From Promicromonospora sp. MEB111 (GTDB lineage: Bacteria > Actinomycetota > Actinomycetes > Actinomycetales > Cellulomonadaceae), in assembly GCF_030209445.1 (NCBI RefSeq), contig NZ_JARVSD010000018.1, forward strand, positions 186,001 through 250,000: DNA of 64,000 bases, given 5' to 3'. Both the position numbers and the translations under genes were made by a program. The notes beneath the pieces are model-generated. The model worked only from the letters and a program-made list of their open reading frames with translations. It had not been told where the DNA came from and made no database searches. Numbering within the stretch: position 1 is the first letter of the stretch; each line of letters starts with the position of its first letter. Positions 6,684 through 16,240 of the stretch are shown here, one piece after another.

Positions 6684-9047
6684 TCAGCCCTCTTCCGAGT
6701 TCCAGGGAAGGGCGTCCTCGAACGACTGCCAGAGCGAGTCGGTCACGTCCTCGGTCGTGTCCTGGACGCCCTGTTCGAGGTCGTCCTGGATCTGCTCGCG
6801 CTGCTCCTGCAACGAGTCGCGGGCGTCCTGCGTGACCTGCTGCGCGTAGCCGACCACGCCCTGCACCGCGATCACGATGACCCACACGACGACGACCAGC
6901 CAGAACGGCCACGTGCGGCCGCCGCGGCGCGAGCGCACCGCGCGCACGAGGTTGACGAGGGCGGCCGCGATGATGCCGAGCAGCGGGATCGACAGCTCCG
7001 CCATGCGCGGCGCCCATTCCGGGTCGAGGCCCAGCGTCGCCACCGTGATGTCGCCGAGCGCGGCGAACAGGGGCAGCTCGGCCGCGCTGGGCATCGCGTC
7101 GAAGCCCGGGATCAGGCGCACGAGCTGGTAGAGCGCGATGAGGAGCAGCACGCGCGGGATCCAGCCGAGGATCACCGCGACGGCGCGCGGGCCGCCGTCG
7201 GAGCTCCGGTCCCGGTCGGCGCGGGCGTCCCGTTCGTCACGGGCGTCCCGCCGCGAGAGCCCCGCCGCGGGCCCGGCCGGCTGCACCGGTCCCGTCGGCT
7301 GGACCGGCCGGGCGGGCTGCACCGGCCCCGTCGGCTGCTGCACAGGCGGCTGGGGCTGCACCGGCCCGGTCGGCCGCTGCACGGGCTGCGTGCCGGTCGT
7401 CCCGGGCTGCTGCGCCGGCGACGGCGCCGTCCGCGCGCCCGTCGCCGCCGACCCCGGGCGGAACGAGGGGGCGACCTGCGTGGCCTGCTGGTGGGCGGCC
7501 GGCGCCACCCGCGGCGCGCTGCTGGTGTGCCGGCGGGGCGTGGTCGCGCCGGGTGTGCCGGGCAGCGGCAGGCCGTGGCGCTGCCGGTAGGCCGCCCAGC
7601 CCTCGAACGTGTCGGAGTAGCCCTCGGGCGTGAACGCCGGTGCCCACCGCATCGCGGCCCACAGGTAGTCCTTGATCGCGGCGGGCGCGCGCCCGCCGGC
7701 CCGCTGCGGCCCGACGGCGGCCAGGTACGTCGAGATGACCTCCTCGGCCGCGCCGTCGAACCCGTCGCCGTGCACCTGGTGCAGGCGGCCCATGAGCTGC
7801 TGGTCGTAGACCAGGTTGGTCATGGGTTCGCCCGGCTGCACGGGGTTGCTCGCGAGCACGCTGGTGGGCGCCACGGTGGCCGCCGCCGCGCTGCCCGTGA
7901 GCACCTCGGTGACCAGGCCGCGCTCGATCGTGGTGACCCCCGCCGCGGCGAGCAGCGCGGGGTCGAGCCGGGCGCTGTCGGTGGCGAGCTGGGCCACGGT
8001 GCGCGACAGGTTGTGCAGCGGCGGGCGGTCCTCGGGCCGGTGCCGCGTCATGGCCAGGATCAGGGGGAGCAGCCGCTGGTCCACGGGCCCGACATCGGCG
8101 GCCGTCAGATCGCGCCCCGCGAAGTTGAGGTCGTTGGGAAGCTGGCCCGTGGCGAGGAAGATCAGCAGGAGGCCCAGGCTGTACACGTCGGAGCGGGCGT
8201 GCGGCTTGCGCACGAACAGCTCGGGCGCCATGTACGAGATGGTGCCCGCCGCATGCGTCGACGTGGTGGTGCCGTGCCCCTTGGCGATGCCGAGGTCGAT
8301 GAGCACGTACCGGTCGGGCGCGGCGATGATGTTGGCCGGCTTCACGTCCCGGTGCAGGAAGTGCTCCTCCTGCAGCACGGCGAGGGCGTCGAGCACGTCG
8401 TCCGCCACGCGCAGCACCTCGTGCACCGGCAGGGGGCCCTCCGCGGCCAGGCGCTGGGACAGCGTGGGACCCGGCACGAGCTCCATCGCGAACCACGGCG
8501 TGGGGGAGTCCAGGCCTGCCGCGACGAGCTGCGGGAACCCGCGTCCGGCGAGCCGCTCCAGCAGGGCCGCCTCGCCGACGAACCGGTCCAGCGAACCCGA
8601 CTCGGTGTTGGTCAGCACCTTGAGCGCCACCTCGCCGCCCTGGCCCGTGGCCCGGTACACGTGGGCGAACCCGCCGTGGCCGAGCGAGTCACCGAGCTGG
8701 AACGGCCCGAGCACCTCGCCCGTCGCAGGGATGCGCGGCACGCCTCCGGGCACCCCGGAGCCGGTGTACGCGCCACCGGTGTACCCGGCTCCCTGCCCGA
8801 CTGCGCCCCCGGGTCCGGCCACGCTCGTGGGCGCCACGTTCGCGGGCACACCGTTCGCCGTCCCGGACGGCCCGGTGGGCAGCACCACCCGCGTGGGCGC
8901 GGTGGGCGGCGGGACGGTCCGCGTGGGCGCGGGCAGCGGCGGCACTGCCCGCGTGGGCGGCGTCGGCACGACGGCGGTCTGGTCGCCACCCCCGACCGGC
9001 TGTCCGGCAGGGCGTGCGGCCGTCATGCGGGTGGTCTCGTCGGACAA
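6684..9047 (-). CDS. membrane Ser/Thr protein kinase with C-terminal membrane module
   Basis: A 787-residue Hanks-type kinase. Residues 1-110 are low-complexity with spaced TRAVPP/TRTVPP/TRVVLP motifs. The kinase domain spans about 113-375: glycine loop GHGGFAHV (123-130), Lys143, catalytic HRDVKPAN (232-239), DLG (251-253) and APE (274-276). A disordered Pro/Gln/Thr-rich linker follows. The C-terminus has roughly three membrane segments (AVAVILGWIPRVLLLIALY, SIPLLGIIAAALVNLV, WPFWLVVVVWVIVIAV) and an acidic/Gln-rich tail. Translation starts at TTG 9047 behind GAGGAG. It lies 108 bp downstream of a paralogue sharing the start context and membrane module, probably one operon. There is no PASTA domain, so it is not PknB itself. 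Confidence 0.92.
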   Translation of the reverse strand: MSDETTRMTAARPAGQPVGGGDQTAVVPTPPTRAVPPLPAPTRTVPPPTAPTRVVLPTGPSGTANGVPANVAPTSVAGPGGAVGQGAGYTGGAYTGSGVPGGVPRIPATGEVLGPFQLGDSLGHGGFAHVYRATGQGGEVALKVLTNTESGSLDRFVGEAALLERLAGRGFPQLVAAGLDSPTPWFAMELVPGPTLSQRLAAEGPLPVHEVLRVADDVLDALAVLQEEHFLHRDVKPANIIAAPDRYVLIDLGIAKGHGTTTSTHAAGTISYMAPELFVRKPHARSDVYSLGLLLIFLATGQLPNDLNFAGRDLTAADVGPVDQRLLPLILAMTRHRPEDRPPLHNLSRTVAQLATDSARLDPALLAAAGVTTIERGLVTEVLTGSAAAATVAPTSVLASNPVQPGEPMTNLVYDQQLMGRLHQVHGDGFDGAAEEVISTYLAAVGPQRAGGRAPAAIKDYLWAAMRWAPAFTPEGYSDTFEGWAAYRQRHGLPLPGTPGATTPRRHTSSAPRVAPAAHQQATQVAPSFRPGSAATGARTAPSPAQQPGTTGTQPVQRPTGPVQPQPPVQQPTGPVQPARPVQPTGPVQPAGPAAGLSRRDARDERDARADRDRSSDGGPRAVAVILGWIPRVLLLIALYQLVRLIPGFDAMPSAAELPLFAALGDITVATLGLDPEWAPRMAELSIPLLGIIAAALVNLVRAVRSRRGGRTWPFWLVVVVWVIVIAVQGVVGYAQQVTQDARDSLQEQREQIQDDLEQGVQDTTEDVTDSLWQSFEDALPWNSEEG

Positions 9048-9155
9048 GCAAGGACTCCTCAGCAGCGCACCGGAACTACCGGTTGGACGTGAGAAACGCT
9101 ATCAGCGTCCTGCCCCTGACCGCGGTCGAAGTGCCCGACCCGTGACCTGGCCCGC

Positions 9156-10463
9156 TCAGCCGTTCCCGCCGGGCAGCGCGTCCTCGAGCTGGTCGTTGAT
9201 GCTTTCCTCGACGCTCTCGGTCGCGTTCTGCCGGGCGTCCTCGACGCCCTTGTCGATCTCCTGCTGCACCGAGTCCTTCGCGTCCTGCTTGGCGTCCTCG
9301 ATCTCCTGGTCCACCGTGTCCTGGACGTTCTGCTTCACGTTCTCCGTGGCGTCCTGGGCGTAGCCGACGATGCCGCCGACGGCGAACACGACGATCCAGG
9401 CGACGATCGCCAGCCCGTACGGCCAGATCGCCAGCGACGTGTTCAGTGACCGGATCGTGTTGAACAGGCCCGCGAGCGCGATGCCGAGCACCGGGATGGT
9501 CATGTTCGCGGCCTGGTCCGACCACTCGGGGTTGAGGTTGAGCATGCCGAGCACGCCGTCGCCGATCCCGCGGAACAAGGGGAACTGCGAGACATCGGGC
9601 ATGACGTCGAACCCGGGGATCAGCCGGATCAGCTGGTACACGCTCAGCGCGAGCAGGATCCGCGGGATCCACGCCAGGACGGCGCCCGCCGTCGAGCCGT
9701 CCCCGCGGGAGTCGTCGTCCCGGTCGCGACGCTGCGGCGTCGGGTGGCCGGACTGCGGGCCGAAACCCTGCTCGAACGGGTTGGGCGGGCCCGCCTGCTG
9801 GCCCTGCTGCTGCCCCGGCTGGGGGTAGCCGGCCTGCTGCCCGTAACCCTGGCCGTAGCCCTGCTGTCCGTAACCCTGCTGCCCGGCCTGGCCCGGCTGA
9901 CCGTACGCCGCGGTCTGGCCGTACCCCTGCTGACCCTGCTGCCCGTAGCCGGCCTGCTGGCCGTACCCCTGCTGGCCCTGCCCGTAGCCGGGCTCCCCGG
10001 GAAAGGCGCCGGGGGCCTGGACCTGCGTGGGCTGCTCGGTCTCGTAGGGCCGGTACGGCCGCGCGGGCGGCGGCGTCGCCGACCGGTAGTCCCGCTGCGT
10101 GCCCGCCGGAGGCAGGAGCTGGGTGGACTCGTCGACGGCGGAGGCGCCGCGCGGCGGCGGCATCACCTGGGTCGACTCGTCGACGGGCGAGCCGCCGCGG
10201 GGCGGCGGCATCAGTTGCGTGGACTCATCGACGGGGGAGGCGCCGCGGGGTGGCGGCATGAGCTGCGTGGACTCATCGACCGGGGAGCCGCCCTGGTTCC
10301 CCGGGACCCGCTGTCCGGCTCCACCACCCGGTGCGAATGCGCTCATCCGCTGGGTCGCGTCATACGATGACGGGGCTCCCGGCTGCCCCGGACGAGCCGG
10401 TGGTCGCTGGATCTGCGTCGGGTCGGCCGCCGGAGGAATTCGGCGGGTGGGCTCGTCGGACAC
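9156..10463 (-). CDS. repeat-rich membrane protein paralogous to the neighbouring kinase's membrane module
   Basis: A 435-residue protein with no kinase domain. It starts at GTG 10463 ([11 protein letters not shown]) behind GAGGAG, the same arrangement as the kinase's TTG start (SDETTRM). Residues 60-123 are four 16-residue repeats [16 protein letters not shown]; residues about 150-235 are Gly/Tyr/Gln-rich (GYGQQ-type). The C-terminal half, with [40 protein letters not shown], a third membrane segment, GYAQ and a long Gln/Asp/Glu-rich amphipathic tail, aligns through its length with the kinase C-terminus. The two genes are therefore duplicates that gained different N-terminal domains. The ESTQ threonines resemble phospho-acceptor sites; that this protein is a substrate of the kinase is inference. 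Confidence 0.8.
   Translation of the reverse strand: MSDEPTRRIPPAADPTQIQRPPARPGQPGAPSSYDATQRMSAFAPGGGAGQRVPGNQGGSPVDESTQLMPPPRGASPVDESTQLMPPPRGGSPVDESTQVMPPPRGASAVDESTQLLPPAGTQRDYRSATPPPARPYRPYETEQPTQVQAPGAFPGEPGYGQGQQGYGQQAGYGQQGQQGYGQTAAYGQPGQAGQQGYGQQGYGQGYGQQAGYPQPGQQQGQQAGPPNPFEQGFGPQSGHPTPQRRDRDDDSRGDGSTAGAVLAWIPRILLALSVYQLIRLIPGFDVMPDVSQFPLFRGIGDGVLGMLNLNPEWSDQAANMTIPVLGIALAGLFNTIRSLNTSLAIWPYGLAIVAWIVVFAVGGIVGYAQDATENVKQNVQDTVDQEIEDAKQDAKDSVQQEIDKGVEDARQNATESVEESINDQLEDALPGGNG
10095..10286 (-). repeat. four tandem 48-bp coding repeats
   Basis: In frame within the membrane-protein gene, they encode four copies of a 16-residue unit around [11 protein letters not shown]. Copies 1-3 differ by one or two residues; copy 4 is diverged ([14 protein letters not shown]). 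Looser relatives of the motif flank the array ([24 protein letters not shown]). Confidence 0.9.
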
Positions 10464-10631
10464 GCAAGGGCTCCTCGGTTGTGGTCCCGGTTTCGACACC
10501 TGTTTGCGCGAGAACCTACCAGGTGGGGTGAATGCCCCGTTGGGGTGGCCAGCGGGCCGATCATGGCCGACGCTTGCTCTCGGGGGCGAACCCACGCTAT
10601 GCCGCCTGCCCAGGAACTTCGGAGGAAACGC

Positions 10632-12413
10632 ATGAGCTCTGACACCGTGCCACGCTGGCCTCGGATCGACGCGATCGTCCGCGAGGACGGTTCCGGCGAG
10701 GTGACGATCGACGGGACGTTCCACCCGATCGCCGCCGGCAGCCTGGAAGAGGCACGGGTGGAGGTCCTGCGCCGGGTCACGGAGAACGCCGTGCAGATCG
10801 GCAGGCCCGTGCGGGCCTCCGCGACCGGCCCGGAGGGGCTCTGGAACCTGATCGTGCACCCGGACGGGACCGTGGTGCCGGAGGAGGACGAGCTCGCGCC
10901 GCCGTCGTCGCCGACGCCGCAGGCGCCGCCCGCCTCCCCGCTTCCCGAGCCGCAGCCGGAGCCCTTGCCCGAGCCCCTGCCTCAGCCCGGAGCGGGTCCG
11001 GGGACGTTCCCGGCCCCCGCGTTCGAGGGCGTGCCGGTCGCGGACCTGGCCCCGGGCGGTGACACCGCCGCCCCCGAGGCGACCGAACCGATCGACACCG
11101 ACACGGTGCGCCGCGCCCCGCGCGCGCCCGAGGGGTCGAACGGCGCCGGCACGCCGTCCGCCCCGGAAGGCGGCCCTGCGTTCGCGCCGGAAGCCCCGGC
11201 GTTCGCGCCCGACCCCGCGGAGAACCTGCCCGCTCCCGGCGTCGCGCCCACCATTCCTCTCCCGTCCGACGGCGCGCCCGCAGCCGGCGACCCGGGTGTC
11301 GCCGACTGGGTCCGCGAGAACGCGGCGCAGGACCTCCCGGGCAGCGTCCCGGGCGGGATCCACGGCGGTCTCGCGGGCCCCGTGCCCACGAACGGCGTAC
11401 CCACGGCCGACTACGCCGGTCCGGACGGCGGGCTCTCCACGCCGCAGTCGAGCCCCACGCGAGCGGTCGAGGGTGACACGCCGCGCTCGCGCCGCGAGGC
11501 GCGGCAGTCGTTCCTCACGCACCAGCAGGACGAGGACCCGGCCACGCAGGGCTTCCGCGGGATGCTGACCCGCATGGGCATCCGCGTGGGCCCGAGCGAG
11601 TCGGAACGGCTCGAGCGCGCCGACGAGCGCGCCGTGAGCCAGCACTGGCCCGGCCCGCGCACCATCTCGATGGTGAACGGCAAGGGCGGCGCGGGCAAGA
11701 CGCCGTCGACGGTGCTGCTCGCGGCGGTCTTCGCGCAGTTCGGCGGCGCGGGCGTGGTCACGTGGGACAACAACCAGACCCGCGGCACCCTGGGCTGGCG
11801 CACCGAGCAGGGCCCGCACGAGTCCACCCTGCTGGACCTGCTGCCGCAGACCGACCGGCTCCTGGGCCCGTCGGCGCAGGCCGCCGACCTCGCGCGGTAC
11901 GTGCACCACCAGACGCGCGACCGGTTCGACGTGCTGCGCTCCAAGCCGATCGCCATGGCCAACGAACAGCGGATCGAGCCGCAGGACGTCGACGCGATCC
12001 ACTCCGTGCTCTCGAAGTACTACCGGATGATCCTCATCGACTCCGGCAACGACGAGTCCGACCCGATGTGGCAGCGGATGATCGACCTGACCGACCAGCT
12101 CGTGGTCGCCACCACGACGCGCGACGACCACGCGGAGGCCGGGGCCCTGCTGCTCGAGGCGCTCGGCACCCGCGACGGCCGGTCGGCGTACCTGGCGCAG
12201 CAGGCGGTCGTGGTCGTCAGCCAGGCCGACCCCAAGGAGTCCTCGGGCGAGCTGGAGAAGGTCGCCGACGGGTACCGGTCGCTGGCCCGTGAGGTCGTCA
12301 CCATCCCGTTCGACCCGGCCATGGTCGACGGGCACCTGCGGTACGGCGCCCTGCGCCCGGAGACCCGGCGTGCCTGGCTCGCCGCCGGCGCTGCCGTGGC
12401 CGGCGGCCTCTGA
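10632..12413 (+). CDS. MinD/ParA-like ATPase, EspI-like, with Pro-rich N-terminal region (copy 1)
   Basis: A 593-residue protein starting at ATG 10632 behind GGAGG. Residues 1-90 form a small domain ([36 protein letters not shown]). A long Pro/Ala/Glu-rich linker follows to about 285, then a MinD-type ATPase: deviant Walker [13 protein letters not shown] (about 349-360), [25 protein letters not shown] (Walker B region) and [14 protein letters not shown]. The architecture resembles EspI/MinD-like proteins encoded beside type VII secretion loci, but no Ecc genes are here. It is divergent from the kinase-paralogue operon, and the C-terminal half is nearly the same as that of the second copy at 16866-18470. 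Confidence 0.85.
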   Translation: MSSDTVPRWPRIDAIVREDGSGEVTIDGTFHPIAAGSLEEARVEVLRRVTENAVQIGRPVRASATGPEGLWNLIVHPDGTVVPEEDELAPPSSPTPQAPPASPLPEPQPEPLPEPLPQPGAGPGTFPAPAFEGVPVADLAPGGDTAAPEATEPIDTDTVRRAPRAPEGSNGAGTPSAPEGGPAFAPEAPAFAPDPAENLPAPGVAPTIPLPSDGAPAAGDPGVADWVRENAAQDLPGSVPGGIHGGLAGPVPTNGVPTADYAGPDGGLSTPQSSPTRAVEGDTPRSRREARQSFLTHQQDEDPATQGFRGMLTRMGIRVGPSESERLERADERAVSQHWPGPRTISMVNGKGGAGKTPSTVLLAAVFAQFGGAGVVTWDNNQTRGTLGWRTEQGPHESTLLDLLPQTDRLLGPSAQAADLARYVHHQTRDRFDVLRSKPIAMANEQRIEPQDVDAIHSVLSKYYRMILIDSGNDESDPMWQRMIDLTDQLVVATTTRDDHAEAGALLLEALGTRDGRSAYLAQQAVVVVSQADPKESSGELEKVADGYRSLAREVVTIPFDPAMVDGHLRYGALRPETRRAWLAAGAAVAGGL

Positions 12414-12428
12414 ACGAGGGTCGAGCGA

Positions 12429-12466
12429 CGTCCGGCCCCCGCCCGGCAGCGGGCGGGGGCCGGACG
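12429..12466. terminator. GC hairpin terminator between convergent genes
   Basis: A perfect 17-bp stem with a GCAG loop (left arm CGTCCGGCCCCCGCCCG). It lies 15 bp after the ATPase stop and 20 bp from the DUF457 gene stop, so it can serve both strands. Not related in sequence to the other palindrome families. Confidence 0.85.
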
Positions 12467-12486
12467 ACGTCGTCGTGCCGGGCGGC

Positions 12487-13311
12487 TCAGCCCGGGAAGA
12501 GCCCGAGGAACTGGTACCAGACCGCCATCGTGTCGTAGCCCATCTCGTTCAGCAGCGCCCACACGATGCCGACGACGGCGTACAGCGACACGGGGATGAG
12601 AAAGATCCACTCCCGGACCGACCCGGCGTCGCCCAGGATCGGCAGCGACAGGTTGCCGCCCGACCGCCAGATCATGTCGAGCTCCAGGCCGCGCCCGTCG
12701 CGCATCCAGCGAGGGCTGCGGAACTTCAGCGGCCAGAGCAGCGGCACGCCGTTGGTGGTGATCATGTCGCCCAGGATGTGCACGGTGCAGCCCAGCGCCA
12801 CGCTGAACGGCATCCAGAACCATTCCTCGGGCGCGAAGATCGCGATGAGCACTGCCAGCGTGATCGACGTGGTCCAGGGCAACAGCTTGGTGTCGCGCGT
12901 GATCTTGAGCGCCTTGAGGGCGAACGCGACCAGCAGCACGCACATGATGCCCGGGCCGATCAGGATCGAGCCGAACTGCTCGTTGCCCGTGTCGATGCTC
13001 AGGAAGCTGAGGCCCCAGGCGATCGCCGTGAACACCGCGACGCCGAGGATCGAGTGAGTGCCCTTGCGGTGCCCGCCCGAGACGGCCTCGATGCCCTTGA
13101 CCACGACGTTCGAGACCGGCTTGAGCGAGTTCGCGATGGTGCCCGAATGATGGTCGGCGTCCGGCAGGAGCGCGGCTCCCGCGCAGACGAGGGCTCCCGC
13201 GACGACGCCCGTGTCGGTCACCCCCGGATACCAGCCGAACGCGATCGGCGTCGACGCCGTGACCGCTACCCAGGCCGCGGCTCCCGTCGCGGCGTGGTTG
13301 CCTCCCATCAT
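12487..13311 (-). CDS. YdjM/DUF457-type inner-membrane metal-dependent hydrolase
   Basis: A 274-residue polytopic protein. Features are [13 protein letters not shown] near the start, then [16 protein letters not shown] and [12 protein letters not shown], with the His/Asp residues that define the LexA-regulated membrane metal-hydrolase family (YdjM/YfhO-like). Several hydrophobic segments and a later [18 protein letters not shown] carry further conserved His/Asp. Substrate unknown. ATG 13311 (or the adjacent ATG 13308) gives the start at the conserved MMGGNH. It converges with the ATPase gene and shares its terminator. Confidence 0.8.
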   Translation of the reverse strand: MMGGNHAATGAAAWVAVTASTPIAFGWYPGVTDTGVVAGALVCAGAALLPDADHHSGTIANSLKPVSNVVVKGIEAVSGGHRKGTHSILGVAVFTAIAWGLSFLSIDTGNEQFGSILIGPGIMCVLLVAFALKALKITRDTKLLPWTTSITLAVLIAIFAPEEWFWMPFSVALGCTVHILGDMITTNGVPLLWPLKFRSPRWMRDGRGLELDMIWRSGGNLSLPILGDAGSVREWIFLIPVSLYAVVGIVWALLNEMGYDTMAVWYQFLGLFPG

Positions 13312-13457
13312 GGTGGTGTGCGCTCCAGTTCCCGGGGTCTCCCCGAATCGGCAGTTTGGCCTTCTGACCAGGTCCGTTCCTGGCCGGGGCACACCCTAGC
13401 GCGGGCTACCGACACAGAGCTGGAGGAGCACGCCGCGCGTCCTGCGACGCGGTCGGG

Positions 13458-13949
13458 TCAGGCGCCCGTCACGTAGGCGTAGTGGTGGAAGTTCTGGTCG
13501 CGCACGAAGCCCTCGGACTCGTACAGCCCCTGTGCGGCGAGGTTGTCCCACGCGGTCGCCAGCGAGACCCGGATGGCGCCGGCCTCCTTGGCCAGGCGGC
13601 AGGTCTCCTGCACCAGGGCGCGCGCAGCGCCCGTCCCGCGCGATCCCGGGGCGACGAAGAGGTCGTTCAGCACCCACGACCGGCTCAGGCTCACCGACGA
13701 CCAGGTCGGATAGCTCTGCGTGAACCCGACGATCCGGGCGTCCTCCGTGGGGTCCGCGCCCTCGACGGCCACCTCCGCGACGAGCAGCACGCTGTCGCCC
13801 GCGTCGCGACGGGCGGTCAGGTAGGCCCGCGCCTCGGCGTCGGGCACCTCCTGGTCGTAGAACCTCAGGTACTGGCGGAACAGGTCGACCACGGAGTCGA
13901 CGTCTTCGTCGGTCGCGGGGCGCACATCAACAGACACGCACGTGATCAT
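13458..13949 (-). CDS. GNAT-family N-acetyltransferase
   Basis: A 163-residue single-domain acetyltransferase. It has an N-terminal VRPATDEDVDSVVDLF, the central strand LVAEV, the acetyl-CoA motif LFVAPGSRGTGAARALVQ (R-x-x-G-x-G/A form), and the C-terminal ATAWDNLAAQGLYESEGFVR with the typical N-x-x-A-x-x-L-Y-x-x-x-G-F pattern. The latter places it among RimI-like or stress GNATs acting on small amines or protein termini. ATG 13949 is assumed; GTG 13937 is an alternative. It is divergent from the luciferase-like gene. Confidence 0.85.
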   Translation of the reverse strand: MITCVSVDVRPATDEDVDSVVDLFRQYLRFYDQEVPDAEARAYLTARRDAGDSVLLVAEVAVEGADPTEDARIVGFTQSYPTWSSVSLSRSWVLNDLFVAPGSRGTGAARALVQETCRLAKEAGAIRVSLATAWDNLAAQGLYESEGFVRDQNFHHYAYVTGA

Positions 13950-14063
13950 GTCAGGCCGACCGGGGTGGGCGCCATGACCTCCCGCGATACCGAAACCGGT
14001 ACAGAACTGGTAAAGGGCGGCGGCCGAGGAACACGCCGGACCCCGCGACGGTTGACCAAGGCG

Positions 14064-15125
14064 ATGAACACCCAGCCACGCTTGTCCGTCCTTGACCTCG
14101 TGCCCGTCCGCTCGGGCCAGACCAGCGCCCAGGCCCTGTCGGCCTCGCTCGACCTGGCGGCGCTCGCCGACCGGCTCGGCTACGAGCGCTACTGGTTCGC
14201 GGAGCACCACAACATGGCAGCGGTCGCGGCGTCGTCGCCGCCCGTGATGATCGCCGCCGCCGCCGCGCGGACCTCCCGCATCCGGGTGGGGTCGGGCGGC
14301 GTGATGCTGCCGAACCACGCCCCGCTCGTGGTCGCGGAGCAGTTCGCGGCACTGGAGGCCGTGGCCCCCGGCCGCATCGACCTCGGCATCGGCCGCGCCC
14401 CGGGCAGCGACCCCGTGGTCACCTCCCTGCTGCGCGCCACGGGTCCGACGGCGGACGTGGACCGCTTTCCGCAGCACGTCACCGACATCCTGAGCCTGAT
14501 GGGGCCTGACGGCGCACGGCTGCGCCTGGTCTCGGGCGACATCTACGACGTGCGGGCCACCCCGGCCGCCGGCAGCGTGCCGACCGTGTGGCTGCTCGGC
14601 TCCAGCGACTACTCCGCGCGCCTGGCCGCCGAGCTCGGGCTGCCGTACGTGTTCGCGAACCACTTCTCCGGGCAGGGCATGGACCAGATCCTCGCCCTGT
14701 ACCGGGACGGCTACCGGCCCTCGCCGGAGCACCCCGAGCCGCGCACGTTCGTGACGGTCAACGCGGTGGCCGCGCCGACGGCGGACGAGGCCCACGACCG
14801 CGCCCTGCCGCAGCTGCGGCAGATGGCCCGGCTGCGCTCCGGCCAGAAGCTGGGCCCGCTGGAGACCGTCGAGGAGGCCCTGCGCGCCACGGCCGACGAG
14901 CCCGCCGACGGCATGATCGCCCAGTCCATCGAGGCGATGCGGGCGCGCTGGCTGATCGGCGACGCCGAGCATGTCGCGGCCGAGGTGCGCGGCCTGGCCG
15001 AGCGGCACGGCGTCGAGGAGGTCATGCTCGTGCCGGTGGCCGGCTCGCGCGACGACGAGCCGCTGGACGCGACGTTCGGGCGCTCGCAGACGCTGGAGCT
15101 GGTGGCGGGCGCGCTGAGCGACTGA
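14064..15125 (+). CDS. luciferase-like flavin-dependent monooxygenase (LLM class)
   Basis: A 353-residue bacterial-luciferase-fold TIM barrel. It has LDLVPVRSGQTSAQAL at the N-terminus, YWFAEHHNM (the conserved EHH), RIRVGSGGVMLPNH, and GRIDLGIGRAPGSDP, the standard group-1 (YhbW-type, alkanal-monooxygenase-like) signature. These enzymes use FMNH2 or F420H2; the cofactor cannot be decided here. The coding frame is open upstream to 13482, but homology begins at MNTQPRLSVLDL (ATG 14064). It is followed 59 bp later by a perfect hairpin. Confidence 0.9.
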   Translation: MNTQPRLSVLDLVPVRSGQTSAQALSASLDLAALADRLGYERYWFAEHHNMAAVAASSPPVMIAAAAARTSRIRVGSGGVMLPNHAPLVVAEQFAALEAVAPGRIDLGIGRAPGSDPVVTSLLRATGPTADVDRFPQHVTDILSLMGPDGARLRLVSGDIYDVRATPAAGSVPTVWLLGSSDYSARLAAELGLPYVFANHFSGQGMDQILALYRDGYRPSPEHPEPRTFVTVNAVAAPTADEAHDRALPQLRQMARLRSGQKLGPLETVEEALRATADEPADGMIAQSIEAMRARWLIGDAEHVAAEVRGLAERHGVEEVMLVPVAGSRDDEPLDATFGRSQTLELVAGALSD

Positions 15126-15184
15126 GCGCCGCGACCGCGTCGCGCGGCACGGCCGCGACCGGCACGGCGGGCACCGCCGCGAAC

Positions 15185-15220
15185 ACGGGGTACCGGATCT
15201 GACCAGATCCGGTACCCCGT
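15185..15220. terminator. 16-bp-stem hairpin terminator
   Basis: Perfect inverted repeat ACGGGGTACCGGATCT with a GACC loop, downstream of the luciferase-like gene. It separates that gene from the SDR promoter. Confidence 0.8.
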
Positions 15221-15270
15221 CGTCGTGCGCGGGGGTTGTGCGTGGGAGGCGCTGGGTGCATAGTGGGGGT

Positions 15271-15294
15271 GGCCAACCAACTTGTTGGTTGGCC
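15271..15294. promoter_or_regulatory. 24-bp palindrome upstream of the SDR gene, likely TetR operator
   Basis: GGCCAACCAAC-TT-GTTGGTTGGCC is a perfect palindrome with 11-bp arms, 27 bp upstream of the SDR start codon. It overlaps the expected promoter. The TetR regulator encoded directly after the SDR is the obvious candidate to bind it. Confidence 0.7.
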
Positions 15295-15321
15295 CAATCG
15301 AATCCCGTCAGAGGAGCGCCC

Positions 15322-16230
15322 ATGTACACCGTCCCCGATCAGACCGGCCGCACCGTCGTCGTCACCGGTGCCAACAGCGGCACCGGCCGCGAGGCCGCCA
15401 AGCGCCTCGCCGCAGCCGGCGCCCACGTGGTCCTCGCCGTCCGCAACCCGGACAAGGGGGCGGACGCCCTCGCGGAGGTCCTCGCGACCCGGCCCGACGC
15501 GCGGGCGGAGGTGCGGCTCCTGGACCTCGCCGACCTGGCGTCGGTCCGCGCCTTCGCCGACGGGCTCGGGCGCGACCTCGACCGGCTGGACACCCTGGTG
15601 AACAACGCGGGCGTGATGGTCCCGCCGCAGCGGTACGAGACCGCCGACGGACACGAGCTGCAGTGGGGCACCAACTTTCTCGGCCCGTTCGCCCTGACCA
15701 ACCGGCTCCTGCCGATGCTGCTGGCGGCGCCCGCGCCGCGCGTCGCCACCATGAGCTCCGGCGTGGCCAACCGGGGGCGGATCGACTTCGACGACCTCGA
15801 CTGGGAGCGGCGCCCGTACCGGGCCTGGGCCGCGTACGGGCAGTCCAAGCTCGCCGACCTGCACCTGGCCCGGCACCTCGCGCACCTGGCCGCACGCCGC
15901 GGCTGGGCCCTGGTGAGCACGGCGGCACACCCCGGGTTCACCCGGACGAACCTCCAGATCACGGGACCGACCATGGGCCGGGAACGGCGGAACGGTTGGA
16001 CCCCGCGGTCACCGCTGCCTTCCATGGCGCCGCCGGAGGGCGCCGGCTCGATCCTGCTCGCCGCCGCCGACCCCGGTGCGCCGTCCGGCGCCTACTACGG
16101 GCCCCGGTTCATGCTGGTGGGCGAACCCGTCCCGGCGCGGCTCAACCGGCGCATGCGCGACGACGCCACGGCAGCCCGCCTCTGGTCCGTCGCCGAGGAG
16201 ACCACCTCGACCGCGGTGCCCGCGGGCTAG
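15322..16230 (+). CDS. short-chain dehydrogenase/reductase
   Basis: A 302-residue SDR of the retinol-dehydrogenase-like/WW-oxidoreductase type. The N-terminal TGANSGTG is the NAD(P)-binding glycine motif, preceded by VVVTG. It also has VRNPDKG, LVNNAGVM (about 92-99), and the catalytic Ser-Tyr-Lys in MSSGVANRG and YGQSKLADL. The start ATG 15322 is preceded by GAGGAG. Substrate unknown. It forms a unit with the TetR gene 10 bp downstream, under a perfect palindromic operator. Confidence 0.88.
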   Translation: MYTVPDQTGRTVVVTGANSGTGREAAKRLAAAGAHVVLAVRNPDKGADALAEVLATRPDARAEVRLLDLADLASVRAFADGLGRDLDRLDTLVNNAGVMVPPQRYETADGHELQWGTNFLGPFALTNRLLPMLLAAPAPRVATMSSGVANRGRIDFDDLDWERRPYRAWAAYGQSKLADLHLARHLAHLAARRGWALVSTAAHPGFTRTNLQITGPTMGRERRNGWTPRSPLPSMAPPEGAGSILLAAADPGAPSGAYYGPRFMLVGEPVPARLNRRMRDDATAARLWSVAEETTSTAVPAG

Positions 16231-16240
16231 GCTGAGCCAC

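Noticed and set aside
10095-10286. Regularly spaced 48-bp repeats resembling a small CRISPR array
   Set aside because: The repeats are contiguous, in frame and encode a protein repeat; there are no spacers and no cas genes.
13340-13375. A CGGCAGTTTGGCC string resembling the family C repeat
   Set aside because: Only about 12 of 13 bases match and no inverted arm is present; chance or a remnant cannot be separated.
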